Assembly (NCBI RefSeq): GCF_900095135.1
Contig: NZ_LT605205.1
Coordinates: 1,116,001-1,180,000 of the forward strand
Reading direction: 5' to 3'
DNA length: 64,000 bases
Origin: Proteiniphilum saccharofermentans
GTDB taxonomy: Bacteria > Bacteroidota > Bacteroidia > Bacteroidales > Dysgonomonadaceae
The translations under genes were made by a program, and so were the position numbers. The notes under the pieces are model-generated. The model was not told where the DNA came from. It saw nothing but the letters and a program-made list of their open reading frames with translations, and searched no databases. Shown here in pieces: positions 45,701-53,825 of this stretch; positions within the stretch are counted from its first letter, which is position 1, and each line of letters opens with the position of its first letter.

Positions 45701-47044
45701 ATTATTTTTTCCGACAGAAGATTCTTCTTCTGGCTTAATAGTCTGTACATGGTAATCCGATTCAACGACTTTTATGATACCTGCATATTCACTACCAATC
45801 CATATATTACCGTTCCTATCCTCGGTTATGGAAAGGAGATAATCGGAGGCCGGACTATTTTTATTGGAGGAATACTTGAAATGCTGTAAATTTTCAGAAT
45901 CAGGTTCGTAAAGAAAAATACCATTTCCATATGTTGTGATCCAAATATAATTTTTTGAATCGATAAATACATTATAGCGTTCCAGATCAATTGATTTTAA
46001 AATATCATTAGGAATCAGGGGAAGTTTCTTCAGTTTTTGGTTTGATATATTGTAATACCACATATATCCCGAATGATTATACAACCATAAACCGCCATTC
46101 TTATCCGTAATTAAATTGATATTGCCTCTTTGCATATCTTTATCGTTCATCCAGACAGAGATCTCCAATTGTTTATTCCTTACGTTATAATTTAAAAGCT
46201 TATTGTTTTCAGTAATGATGAGTAATTCCGAATCCGAAATAACGGCAATATCCGTAAAGAGATCATAGAATTGGGTATCTATTTCGTTGAATGTTTCTTT
46301 CGATATGTCATATTCTATAATAAAACGTTCATCTGTAATAAAATAAATCTTGTTCTTTTGCTCTACGGCATTTATGAAAGTATTGTTTTTCTTGTATGAT
46401 GTAAACTCTCTTCCGTCCTTTATCCCCAATACACAACCGTCACCTCCAATCCAGACGGTAGATTTAGAATCCTCGAAAAGAAACGTGCAATCAATTTTGG
46501 GTTCCGTGAAAAACTGATTTGTAACAAAGGATTGGCCTCTTTTTATTATTTGCACACAGCCGTTTATATTGCCCCATAACCAGATATCGCCATTTTCAGC
46601 TTCATAATAATCCGTATAATAAAGCGATTGATTGTTGTGTAATCTTATTCTGTTTTTGCTGTAAAACAAATCTTTATAGGGATCGTAACAACAAAATTCA
46701 TTATCGTATGTTTTTATCCAGATATAGCCATCACGGTCCAGATGTACATCCTTTATCTGATGGTCAATCAAAGAATAGGGATTGCCCAGCTCAGGTAAAA
46801 ATGTAACAAACTTATACCCGTCATATTTATTTAATCCCCCTAAAGTTGCCGCCCAGATAAATCCTTTCTTATCCTCAATAATGGCTCTGACCGTGTTTTG
46901 AGACAAACCTTTATTTGTGTTGATTTGATGAAACCGGATATCGCCTCTTACATTAGAAAACAGAGCCAAACCATGCATTAAAATGCAGGATAATATAATT
47001 AATTCCTTCATGTATTTATCTCTATATTTCATCAGGCACAACAA
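42728..47044 (-). CDS. Hybrid two-component system (HTCS) sensor-regulator
   Basis: 1438 residues; Met 12 (47011) may be the true start because it opens a signal peptide. The periplasmic sensor is a double propeller of about 14 Reg_prop repeats (residues about 30-770, with GLSQNTVRAIIEDKKGFIW, GLNKYDGYKF and many xGxIWIGT-type strands), then a Y_Y_Y domain. One membrane helix lies near 870 (WYAYMVYLVLALTMVYIVI). The histidine kinase has FTNISHEFRTPLTLI (His about 928) and an ATPase domain (YNLLSNAFKYTP, GTGIGLSLVKEF). The receiver has DVMMPGMDG (Asp about 1238), and an AraC-type HTH ends the protein (VAEVSYKVGFEDPFYFSKCFK). HTCS proteins bind an oligosaccharide and activate nearby PULs. The matching blocks upstream of SusC pair 2 and GH2 are its likely targets. 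Confidence 0.96.
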   Translation of the reverse strand: MLCLMKYRDKYMKELIILSCILMHGLALFSNVRGDIRFHQINTNKGLSQNTVRAIIEDKKGFIWAATLGGLNKYDGYKFVTFLPELGNPYSLIDHQIKDVHLDRDGYIWIKTYDNEFCCYDPYKDLFYSKNRIRLHNNQSLYYTDYYEAENGDIWLWGNINGCVQIIKRGQSFVTNQFFTEPKIDCTFLFEDSKSTVWIGGDGCVLGIKDGREFTSYKKNNTFINAVEQKNKIYFITDERFIIEYDISKETFNEIDTQFYDLFTDIAVISDSELLIITENNKLLNYNVRNKQLEISVWMNDKDMQRGNINLITDKNGGLWLYNHSGYMWYYNISNQKLKKLPLIPNDILKSIDLERYNVFIDSKNYIWITTYGNGIFLYEPDSENLQHFKYSSNKNSPASDYLLSITEDRNGNIWIGSEYAGIIKVVESDYHVQTIKPEEESSVGKNNNVRSIYEDNFNNIWFGTKNGNLYLYDNDLRTGKSVYEDINPYAITQDASDRLWVGTKGKGLYIIDPQTKEQLHHFSVNQTVDAVFCIMKDHKDRMWLGSFGRGLILAEETLDDIHFKYFFHNEGNRSYIRCILQDSNGIFWVGSRDGILRFDPDKLINDPQAYTANKMNLFDGQNGLNCNDIKTIFEDSEGTIWIGTAGGGLNKYIPPTQTEEESFKAYTVEDGLSGNFITGILEDENNNLWISTESGITKFDKDNQSSMVYQFAEKSHGNQYNENANIYSTNKYMLWGSLNGLLYFNPELFVPGTNVCDVTLTGFYVNNQSLSGNTRNPSVKTAISYATDIKLNHKENSIRIEFAALDLKDSPNNKYTYMLTGYDKTWSIVSSTNSADYKNLPPGKYLFLVRGTNSSGIWNEEVTSLNIEITPPIWASWYAYMVYLVLALTMVYIVIRLIRKFNKLNNNIEIEKELTNHKLRFFTNISHEFRTPLTLIRGTVENLNSLNDTPEPIRQQLNVLDRNSTILTRLIDQLLEFRKLQNNILTLDLEETDIVEFSKEIFNNFQIAAAQKNIHYTFYCEENQFKMFIDSRKVDKIIYNLLSNAFKYTPRGGEIELALKFNPTQETCLISVKDNGIGIPKEKQHILFSSFMQINFSSEGTGIGLSLVKEFVEVHKGRIWYESNQDQGSLFNVELSTNAQIYEGENFITPLHHDILPSECDNNKLSLSSPIMENIRLPEIDDTTLSNYKLLIIDDNDDIRNFLVDEFSKYFMVDTAEEGKSGLEKAIQTNPDMIICDVMMPGMDGFEVTRKLREEFETCHIPIIMLTAHSSLDHQVEGIQSGADAYITKPFSIKYLVTRVFKLIEQREQLKKRFSKDHVFDGNLITSTDQDKKFLQLIDSILEEHLSDTLFSVDKFAELAKQRRTVFYKKVKGITGMSPNELIKIKRLNRAAKYLLEEDLTVAEVSYKVGFEDPFYFSKCFKTHFNCSPSKYGQMIS

Positions 47045-47073
47045 TGTGAATAAACTTACAAAAACGTTTCTAT

Positions 47074-48015
47074 TTATCTTCTTAGATTTCTAAGTATACT
47101 TTCCGATACTTTAAATGCTGTTCCATGTCTTGTTCCGCCAGGGAAAGAGATAGAATCGGATACATCTTCCCAATGCAGCATATCTTTTGAACGTACAGCT
47201 CCGTATTTCCGATCCCTGTATTTATCGAAATAGACATACACATAATCATCTACCAGAAGAGGTGCAGGCCCTTCCGCCCAGTAATTACCGATAATAGGGG
47301 CAGATACTTCAGTAGGAAAATCATACGGTTTTGTATGAAAAGTTACCCGGATATTTTTTTCGGCAGGCGCCGAATTCTCATTTTTTACAAACAGATAGTA
47401 CAGACTATCCTTTTCCAATATGGCTCCGTCTATTACGCTAAAGCCGGGTTCAAAAAAGAGTCTGGTATCACTGAATGTTTTAAAATCTTTGGTGGTTACA
47501 TAGTATTGCCGATGGTTAAGACCCTGTTCACTTTCTGAGGTTGGCAGTTCGGGAAAGGCGCCTGGGACGGTGGATGCCCAGAAAATATAGAATGTTTTGC
47601 TTTTCTTATCATAAAACAATTCAGGTGCCCAACTGTTCTTTGTCCCTTCGAATTTTTCCATCACCGGGATATTTTGTTGTTCAGACCAATGTATAAGATC
47701 TCGGGATGAGGCATAACCAATTCCCAGATCCCACCATCCAGTGGTCCACACCATGTGGAAAGTACCCGATTCATCCTGGACGATACTTGGATCGCGCATC
47801 AGTTTATCTTTTCCTATTTCGGGTTTCAGTAAAACAGAGTCGTCAAATAAAGCTTCCCATTTCAGCCCATCCTCACTGTAAGCCAAATGCAACCCGTCAC
47901 CATTTCCTTTAAAATAAGAGAACAGATAGATTTCTTTTTCATTTTTCGTATTTTGCTTGTTGTTACAAGCGCTTAGGCATAGTAATAAGAGTGCTAATCC
48001 GATTAAATTTTTCAT
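47074..48015 (-). CDS. GH43-like five-bladed propeller glycosidase, lipoprotein
   Basis: 313 residues from the Met at 48013-48015, chosen for its lipoprotein signal (MKNLIGLALLLLCLSACN); the frame is open 21 codons further. Propeller features: LHLAYSEDGLKWEAL, LMRDPSIVQDESGTFHMVWTTGWWD with the possible catalytic-base Asp, NSWAPELFYDKKSKTFYIFWAS, VIDGAILEKDSLYYLFVKNE and YWAEGPAPLLVDDYVYVYFD, whose Glu in AEGP fits the GH43 acid. This matches GH43 and related clan members; arabinofuranosidase or galactosidase activity is possible. It is followed 29 bp later by the HTCS gene, so both may be co-transcribed. Confidence 0.8.
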   Translation of the reverse strand: MKNLIGLALLLLCLSACNNKQNTKNEKEIYLFSYFKGNGDGLHLAYSEDGLKWEALFDDSVLLKPEIGKDKLMRDPSIVQDESGTFHMVWTTGWWDLGIGYASSRDLIHWSEQQNIPVMEKFEGTKNSWAPELFYDKKSKTFYIFWASTVPGAFPELPTSESEQGLNHRQYYVTTKDFKTFSDTRLFFEPGFSVIDGAILEKDSLYYLFVKNENSAPAEKNIRVTFHTKPYDFPTEVSAPIIGNYWAEGPAPLLVDDYVYVYFDKYRDRKYGAVRSKDMLHWEDVSDSISFPGGTRHGTAFKVSESILRNLRR

Positions 48016-48122
48016 ATTTACAATTGAAAGGTTTATAGTATTCAGTGAAGACAGTAGATTTCGGTTTATGGCTGTCACAAACCATTTTGCGTATGCTAGC
48101 TCCTGTTCTCCATCCTCTAAAA

Positions 48123-48130
48123 CAAAGATA
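48123..48130 (-). promoter_or_regulatory. Candidate -7 box for the GH43-like/HTCS unit
   Basis: Minus-strand TATCTTTG fits TAnnTTTG and lies about 110 bp before the chosen GH43-like start. No good -33 TTTG is seen at 19-21 bp. The 313-bp divergent gap to the plus-strand receptor (48016-48328) also has a short AAAAAT/ATTTTT stem at 48147-48163 and no small gene that I can support. A clear plus-strand promoter was not found. Confidence 0.35.
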
Positions 48131-48328
48131 CATAAAAATATTCGGTAAAAATAGCCGATTTTTATTCATTCTGCAATACTAATAGTATCCTTGCCGTGTT
48201 TTGATGTTAAAAAAGCAACTCCTCGAAGAGTGATTAAAAGAGAAAGAATTTCAATTTTCAAACAAAGGAAGGTTGTATTTTGTTCTCTAGTTCGAACAAA
48301 TGGTAGCAGTAAGATAAATCCCAGCAAA

Positions 48329-50713
48329 ATGTATAGATTGACAGGAATTCTCTTTTTCCTTTTGGCAGTATGCAATGTATCTGCACAAAAAGGCGCGATT
48401 ACCGGACGGGTATATCATGGTACTACCAATGAACCTATTGAGTATGCGACAATACTGATACAGGGGACTGACCGTGGGACAGTATCCGATAGTACGGGAG
48501 TCTTCTCCCTTCAGGAGGTAAATCCCGGATTCTTCAGGCTTATCGTGAGCTCAGTCGGTTTCAAAAGTGTAGTTTCTCCTGAAATTCAGGTACAGGGAAA
48601 CCAAACGGCGTTCATCGATATAGCGCTGGCTGAAGACGAAATTGCATTAAAAGAAGTGGTCGTACGCCCCAATTTTGAGACGCGCCGTATTGAAAGTCCA
48701 GTCTCCTCTTTTTTTGTGAATGTGCAGCAGATAGAAAAAAGTGCCGGGGTTAACCGTGATGTGTCTAAGGCATTGCAAACACTGCCCGGAGTCGGAGCCA
48801 TGGATCCTAACAGGAACGATCTTATTGTACGCGGCGGGGGACCTTCCGAGAATGTCTTTTATCTCGACGGAATTGAAATCCCGGTAATCAACCACTTTGC
48901 CACACAAGGATCATCAGGGGGAGCTATCGGAGTGATAAATCCCGATTTTGTACGTGAAATAGATTTTTATACCGGGGCCTTTCCTGCTAACCGTACCAAC
49001 GCTTTGAGCTCGGTGATGGAGATACGACAAAAAGAGGGTAGCAAGGATCGTATTCATACAAAGCTATCGGTTGGTGCTTCTGATGCAGCATTGACAATCG
49101 ATGGTCCTGCCGGGGACAATGCCACCTTCATCGTGTCGGCACGGCAGTCTTACCTGCAATTACTATTCAAGGCACTTAAATTGCCATTCTTGCCTACCTA
49201 TAATGATTTTCAGGTAAAATATAAATATGACATCAACAGGAAAAACGAAATTACGTTTATCGGAATCGGAGCGATTGATCATATGACTTTGAACAAAGAG
49301 CTTCAAACAACCGGCACCGAAAGCCAAAAGTATATTCTCAACTACCTGCCAATCTATGAACAATGGAATTACACGGTAGGTGCGGTCTATAAACGTTTTA
49401 GTGATAACCATCTCGACACATGGGTCCTCAGCAGGAATATGCTTCGCAATAAGAATTACAAGTTTGAAGACAACAATGAATCAAAACAAAAGACATCAGA
49501 CTACCTCTCGGACGAAGCTGAAAATAAACTTCGTTTTGAACGTGATTTCCGATCCCTGCCGGTACAACTTAAAGTAGGAGGAGGATTACGCTACTCTCGC
49601 TATGTAAATGACACTTACAGACGTTTATACAGAAACGGTAGCGTAACTGATCTTCGGTATAACACAGAACTAAACCTTTTTGGTTATCAACTGTTTGCGC
49701 AGGTGTCTGACGAGTATATGGACAACCGCCTGAAACTCTCCTTTGGACTTAATACGGTAGGAAATAATTTCAATAAAAATATGCAGAATCCGTTGAATCA
49801 ACTTTCTCCGAGATTGTCTGCCTCGTATTCCTTGTCGGGACGTTGGAGTATCAATGCAAATCTCGGACGTTATACTGCCCAACCGGCCTATACGACAATG
49901 GGATTCAAAGATGGAGAAGGTAAATTTGTAAATCGCAATGAAAATTTAAAGTATATAGTCTCCGATCAACTGGTGCTGGGTTTCGAACATCGTCCACATG
50001 AAAATATGCGATGGACAATGGAAGGATTCTATAAGCATTATGACAAATACCCTCTCTCGGTTGTAGACGGTTTGAGCATCGCCAGCAAGGGCACCGATTA
50101 CGGACAGGTAGGCGATGAGGAGATTATTTCTACGGGCAAGGGAAGAGCTTACGGTATAGAGATCATGTACAAAATTACAGAATGGAAAAATCTCAATCTT
50201 ACATCTACCTATACATGGTTCAGGAGTGAATTTACCGATAATAACCTGGTTTATCGTCCCTCTTCATGGGATACCAGGCACCTGCTCAATCTTATTGTGG
50301 GATATCGTATCGCAAATAATTGGAACATTGCGGCCAGATGGAGATATGTGGGAGGGGCTCCCTATTCTCCTATTGATGAATCGCTCTCATCGGATAGGGA
50401 AGCGTGGGATGTAATAAACCAGGCTTATATTGATTACTCCCGCTTCAACACGCTAAGGCTAAGCGATTCGCACCAACTCGATGTCCGGGTTGACAAGGAA
50501 TTCTATTTTAATAAATGGCTGCTCAACCTCTATGTTGACATTCAGAATGTTTACAACTTCAAAAGTCAGAGACCTCCGATATATACAAATAGGAATCAAA
50601 ACGGAGACATAATTTCCGATCCGGGAGGGGACTTTTCCAAACAGGGACTGAGAGTGCTCGAGAACAGTAGCGGTACAATTCTTCCAACAATCGGACTGAT
50701 TATTAAGATGTGA
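48329..50713 (+). CDS. TonB-dependent receptor with carboxypeptidase-like domain, no SusD partner
   Basis: The only plus-strand gene. 794 residues from ATG 48329, chosen because it begins a signal peptide (MYRLTGILFFLLAVCNVSAQ); the frame is open 46 codons upstream without protein-like sequence. Next come a carboxypeptidase-regulatory-like domain (GAITGRVYHGTTNEPIEYA), a plug domain (SKALQTLPGVGAMDPNRNDLIVRGGGPSENVFYLDGIEIP) and a 22-strand-type barrel ending TIGLIIKM. It is shorter than SusC (about 1000) and lacks the SusC signature and a SusD neighbour. It therefore belongs to the general TonB receptor group and its ligand is unclear. Its stop abuts the stop of the convergent BNR_4 gene (TGA-TCA). 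Confidence 0.9.
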   Translation: MYRLTGILFFLLAVCNVSAQKGAITGRVYHGTTNEPIEYATILIQGTDRGTVSDSTGVFSLQEVNPGFFRLIVSSVGFKSVVSPEIQVQGNQTAFIDIALAEDEIALKEVVVRPNFETRRIESPVSSFFVNVQQIEKSAGVNRDVSKALQTLPGVGAMDPNRNDLIVRGGGPSENVFYLDGIEIPVINHFATQGSSGGAIGVINPDFVREIDFYTGAFPANRTNALSSVMEIRQKEGSKDRIHTKLSVGASDAALTIDGPAGDNATFIVSARQSYLQLLFKALKLPFLPTYNDFQVKYKYDINRKNEITFIGIGAIDHMTLNKELQTTGTESQKYILNYLPIYEQWNYTVGAVYKRFSDNHLDTWVLSRNMLRNKNYKFEDNNESKQKTSDYLSDEAENKLRFERDFRSLPVQLKVGGGLRYSRYVNDTYRRLYRNGSVTDLRYNTELNLFGYQLFAQVSDEYMDNRLKLSFGLNTVGNNFNKNMQNPLNQLSPRLSASYSLSGRWSINANLGRYTAQPAYTTMGFKDGEGKFVNRNENLKYIVSDQLVLGFEHRPHENMRWTMEGFYKHYDKYPLSVVDGLSIASKGTDYGQVGDEEIISTGKGRAYGIEIMYKITEWKNLNLTSTYTWFRSEFTDNNLVYRPSSWDTRHLLNLIVGYRIANNWNIAARWRYVGGAPYSPIDESLSSDREAWDVINQAYIDYSRFNTLRLSDSHQLDVRVDKEFYFNKWLLNLYVDIQNVYNFKSQRPPIYTNRNQNGDIISDPGGDFSKQGLRVLENSSGTILPTIGLIIKM

Positions 50714-52612
50714 TCAGGGAGAGATAATAGTTATCATGTTTATTTCATCCTGAGACAACGACCTGTTATAAATCCGGATGTTCTGTATAACGCCTTTAAA
50801 TCCACCGGAGACCACTTCTGAAAGGGATAATTCCTTTATTTCGGCATGTTGATCGATAAGCCCGTCGATATAAGTTCTTAAAACACCATCTTCGTAGGTG
50901 ATGGCCAATTGAAATGATTCCGGTTTCACAGGAGCGTACCAATGTCCTCCTGTTCCCCTGTTTTGCATTTTCCATGCGTCGGAATTAGCCAATATATTGC
51001 TGCTGATTATTTCACTATTTCCCATTTTTATATAAGGTTTTGACTGTTCACCCTCTTTAAGGCCATATGCGAAAGCATCGGTTTTTAAAATCTCGCCGTA
51101 ATATGCATCATGATCGACAGCAACCGTAGCAATAATGGTAAACTTATCCGATTTAGGTATGTCGATAACTTTTAAATCGCCCGGGGAAACAACGTCCTCC
51201 GGATGTTGATACAGAAGACCGTTATCGGGATTGATTTCACCTGAAGGAATATGTATATTGGTATGTATGGCGGTGGGATAACCTGGCCGCGCGGAACTTA
51301 CAATCCAGTCATAATAATCGCCATTCATCCACACCATTTGCGGATTCTTTCCTTCATTGGTTATGACAAAGGGACGGATATTGTTTTTGGGAGAATCGTA
51401 TGTCAACTGCTCCGTGAATGCCACTGTCCCTTCGGATGTAACGGTGAACTTCTTGAGTTCATATACAAGCCCGTGCTTCCCTTCCACCGGTACTGAGCCG
51501 TAGATAATTGACGGATCGGCTTTATCGATAGCCATACCGCCGCTGTAACATTTCTCTAAATCGGGAGTCTGGTGAAAATGGCCTCCCGCATGCGACAGGA
51601 ATGTTTTACGCCACTCTGTGCCTGTCCACCTTACATGGTAATATTCATGAGAACTCTTATCCTCACTTATCCTCACCACGGCGATCACCGGTTTTTCTTC
51701 ATCCGTTACTGAAATTTCCCACAACCAGTTGCGGTAAGGAGAGTCTTCAGCAACCGCATCGGGATAGCTTTTTCTGTAATCTGCAGTAGCTTCCACATTG
51801 TGTAAAATTCCACTTCCTACCTCCGCTAATTTTTGGCCTTTGATATCTTTCAGTTCATAGGTGTTGATATCGATATAATTGAAGTAGATATAATTGACGC
51901 TTTGATTGTCAGGATGGGTTGTAGTGTAGGCCAGATATATTTTGTCTTTTCCATTCGACATGTATTTTGCATAAGGCCTTACTCCTCTTCCGCCTTCCTG
52001 TGATTGCAGGATCTGATAAGGGCCCCAGTCAAAGCGAACTTTATCCTCCTTGTCGGGCATAGTGAGTCTGGCAATGGTGGGATGCCATCCTATTCCACGC
52101 CAGCAGAGATAGATATGGTCAGGATCATCGGAGAGGATGAAAGGAGAGGGGTAGGTGGTGTTATCAGCTGTTTCCAAGCGTATTTCCTTGCACAATGTAG
52201 AGATATCACCCGGTTTCCGGGAGATGCGATAGTAAAAACAAGGCTCATCGGTATGACGTGAGTAGAAAATCATGACCCGTTCGTCGGGCAGCACAATGAA
52301 TGTGGGATTATTATGATCATCGGGTTGGAACCACGAGCGGATCAAAACCTCACTGGTTTTGTTGGTAAGATGATCTATTTGCGTAGCCTTGATATTGCCA
52401 TGTACATCAATATAACCGATATAGGTGCTTCTAATCGTACCACTTTGGTTTTCATAATAGACAGCACGTGGATCGGCAAACCAGCACCAGGCCCCTTTTC
52501 CCGTTATGGTGTTCACCGCGATACCCTGGCTGTCAACTTGCGTGGTAGCCCAGATATAGGCATTCGCCGATGCTACAAAGCATACAACTAAAAAAATAAT
52601 TATTCTGTTCAT
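50714..52612 (-). CDS. BNR_4 seven-bladed propeller protein, possible polysaccharide lyase, with LamG-like C-terminus
   Basis: 632 residues with a signal peptide (about 1-19). The family is recognised from AWCWFADPRAVYYEN and WFQPDDHNNPTFIVLPDERVMIFYSRH, both typical of BNR_4 proteins. Propeller blades continue to about residue 440 (GGRGVRPYAKYMSNGKDKIYLAYT, LSHAGGHFHQTPDLEKCYSGG). Residues about 465-630 look like a concanavalin/LamG sandwich (FQLAITYEDGVLRTYIDG). Several ulvan and rhamnose-glucuronate lyases use a related propeller with catalytic His and Tyr, so the DDHNNP His and SRH are candidates. That function is inference. It forms a unit with GH43 (21 bp upstream). Confidence 0.75.
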   Translation of the reverse strand: MNRIIIFLVVCFVASANAYIWATTQVDSQGIAVNTITGKGAWCWFADPRAVYYENQSGTIRSTYIGYIDVHGNIKATQIDHLTNKTSEVLIRSWFQPDDHNNPTFIVLPDERVMIFYSRHTDEPCFYYRISRKPGDISTLCKEIRLETADNTTYPSPFILSDDPDHIYLCWRGIGWHPTIARLTMPDKEDKVRFDWGPYQILQSQEGGRGVRPYAKYMSNGKDKIYLAYTTTHPDNQSVNYIYFNYIDINTYELKDIKGQKLAEVGSGILHNVEATADYRKSYPDAVAEDSPYRNWLWEISVTDEEKPVIAVVRISEDKSSHEYYHVRWTGTEWRKTFLSHAGGHFHQTPDLEKCYSGGMAIDKADPSIIYGSVPVEGKHGLVYELKKFTVTSEGTVAFTEQLTYDSPKNNIRPFVITNEGKNPQMVWMNGDYYDWIVSSARPGYPTAIHTNIHIPSGEINPDNGLLYQHPEDVVSPGDLKVIDIPKSDKFTIIATVAVDHDAYYGEILKTDAFAYGLKEGEQSKPYIKMGNSEIISSNILANSDAWKMQNRGTGGHWYAPVKPESFQLAITYEDGVLRTYIDGLIDQHAEIKELSLSEVVSGGFKGVIQNIRIYNRSLSQDEINMITIISP

Positions 52613-52633
52613 GTATCCAGTTACTTCATTGTA

Positions 52634-53635
52634 TTACCGGTATCTTTTCCCCACTACTAATCTGTCACCGGAAAGATCTACCTCGAACAAATGTGGAATC
52701 CTGTGGTAATGCCCGTTTCTGTTTTCATGACTATGTACCGACATCAGCCATTTGCCGTCAAAAGTCTGAAATAACATCCCATGTCCGAAATTCGGCGGGG
52801 TGATAGGTTTTTCTTCATGTATCCATGGTCCGTCTAATGTGCCGCTTTCCGAATAGGCGACTCCCTGCATATATATGTCAAACACCCAGCTTGTCCATAT
52901 CATACCCAACCGTCCGGTACCTGTACGGAACAGGAAGGGCCCATCGGTTACTTTACTGCGCCTTAATCCGCCATTTTCATCATTTTCGCAACTCCATGGT
53001 GAATCACTGGCACGGAATAGTAATTGTCCTTCACCTATCGATCCGCTTAAATCGGGTTTCAGTTCTATCTTCTCCATTGTTCCGTCCCAGTTTTGTAACC
53101 ATTCGTAGCAATACACCATATAAGGCTTTCCATCTGTATCCACCCAGAAAGTTCCGTCTAATGTCGGTTTATCGGCCGGCAGATAGATAGGGTCCTTCAT
53201 CGGCACATAGGGGCCGTCTGGCTGGTCGCTAACCAGGATATGGCTGGCACGGCGCTCAATGGGATTTCCTTTTACCGTATCGATAATTACAGCCCTGTTC
53301 GTGAAAGTGGCGAAATAATAATATTTGTCTTTATATGTGTGCAACTCGGCTGCCCATATCATTGGGTTCGGTCCCATCCAGGAATCCGGATCGGTCTCTG
53401 CCACCTGATAGGGGCCTGTCCATAGCTTCAGGTCTTTGCTTTTCCATAACCTGCCGCCGGTACCGGTCATATAATACATTTTCGTTTTCTGATCTGCCAA
53501 AATAGCCGGATCGCTTAACACGATAGAGTCTAACGGTATATTTTCCCGTAGGGAATATCTTCTGTTTCCTTGTTGTGCAAAAACCACAAGGGATGCCAAT
53601 AAATATCCCGCAAAAAACATAAATACCTTTCTCAT
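52634..53635 (-). CDS. GH43-family glycosidase, secreted
   Basis: 333 residues, signal peptide about 1-20 (LVVFAQ). Five-bladed propeller with VLSDPAIL (catalytic base Asp about 42), WAAELHTYKDKYYYFATFTN and TLDGTFWVDTDGKPYMVYCYEW (pKa-modulating Asp about 160). At the acid position it reads KVTDGPFLF, Asp about 231 where most GH43 have Glu. This variant is, to my memory, found in some Bacteroidetes GH43 groups. Arabinofuranosidase or beta-galactosidase action on side chains is likely. A candidate promoter with direct repeats precedes it. Confidence 0.87.
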   Translation of the reverse strand: MRKVFMFFAGYLLASLVVFAQQGNRRYSLRENIPLDSIVLSDPAILADQKTKMYYMTGTGGRLWKSKDLKLWTGPYQVAETDPDSWMGPNPMIWAAELHTYKDKYYYFATFTNRAVIIDTVKGNPIERRASHILVSDQPDGPYVPMKDPIYLPADKPTLDGTFWVDTDGKPYMVYCYEWLQNWDGTMEKIELKPDLSGSIGEGQLLFRASDSPWSCENDENGGLRRSKVTDGPFLFRTGTGRLGMIWTSWVFDIYMQGVAYSESGTLDGPWIHEEKPITPPNFGHGMLFQTFDGKWLMSVHSHENRNGHYHRIPHLFEVDLSGDRLVVGKRYR

Positions 53636-53699
53636 AACAAATTAAGTTTTATCTGTGAGTCGTTATTCATTTGTATCTGAAAAATGTTTACACAGAATT

Positions 53700-53763
53700 C
53701 AAAGGTAGACTGGCTGCATATAAACAAACTCGAACTATCACTTAAAAAGGTTGAGTTATCACT
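53700..53763 (-). promoter_or_regulatory. Promoter with 21-bp-period direct repeat upstream of GH43/BNR_4 unit
   Basis: Minus-strand TACCTTTG (53700-53707) fits the -7 box, and TTTG (53725-53728) is a -33 candidate at 17-bp spacing. Just upstream AGTGATA occurs twice (53736-53742 and 53757-53763), each preceded by TTT plus two bases, with starts exactly 21 bp apart. This is the geometry of an AraC-type activator next to the -33 box. The expected start is about 60 bp before the GH43 start codon. Confidence 0.55.
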
Positions 53764-53825
53764 CTAAATAACAAATTAATTCCATTTGACCGTTCTTTGA
53801 ATCGTATGGGTGGCTGAAGTATTAA

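Noticed and set aside
48191-48328. 46-codon N-terminal extension of the plus-strand TonB receptor
   Set aside because: The extension is basic and not signal-like; the Met at 48329 starts a normal signal peptide.
53736-53763. Two TATCACT repeats considered as a CRISPR or tandem repeat
   Set aside because: Only two 7-bp units next to a promoter; the spacing fits a regulator site, and there is no array.
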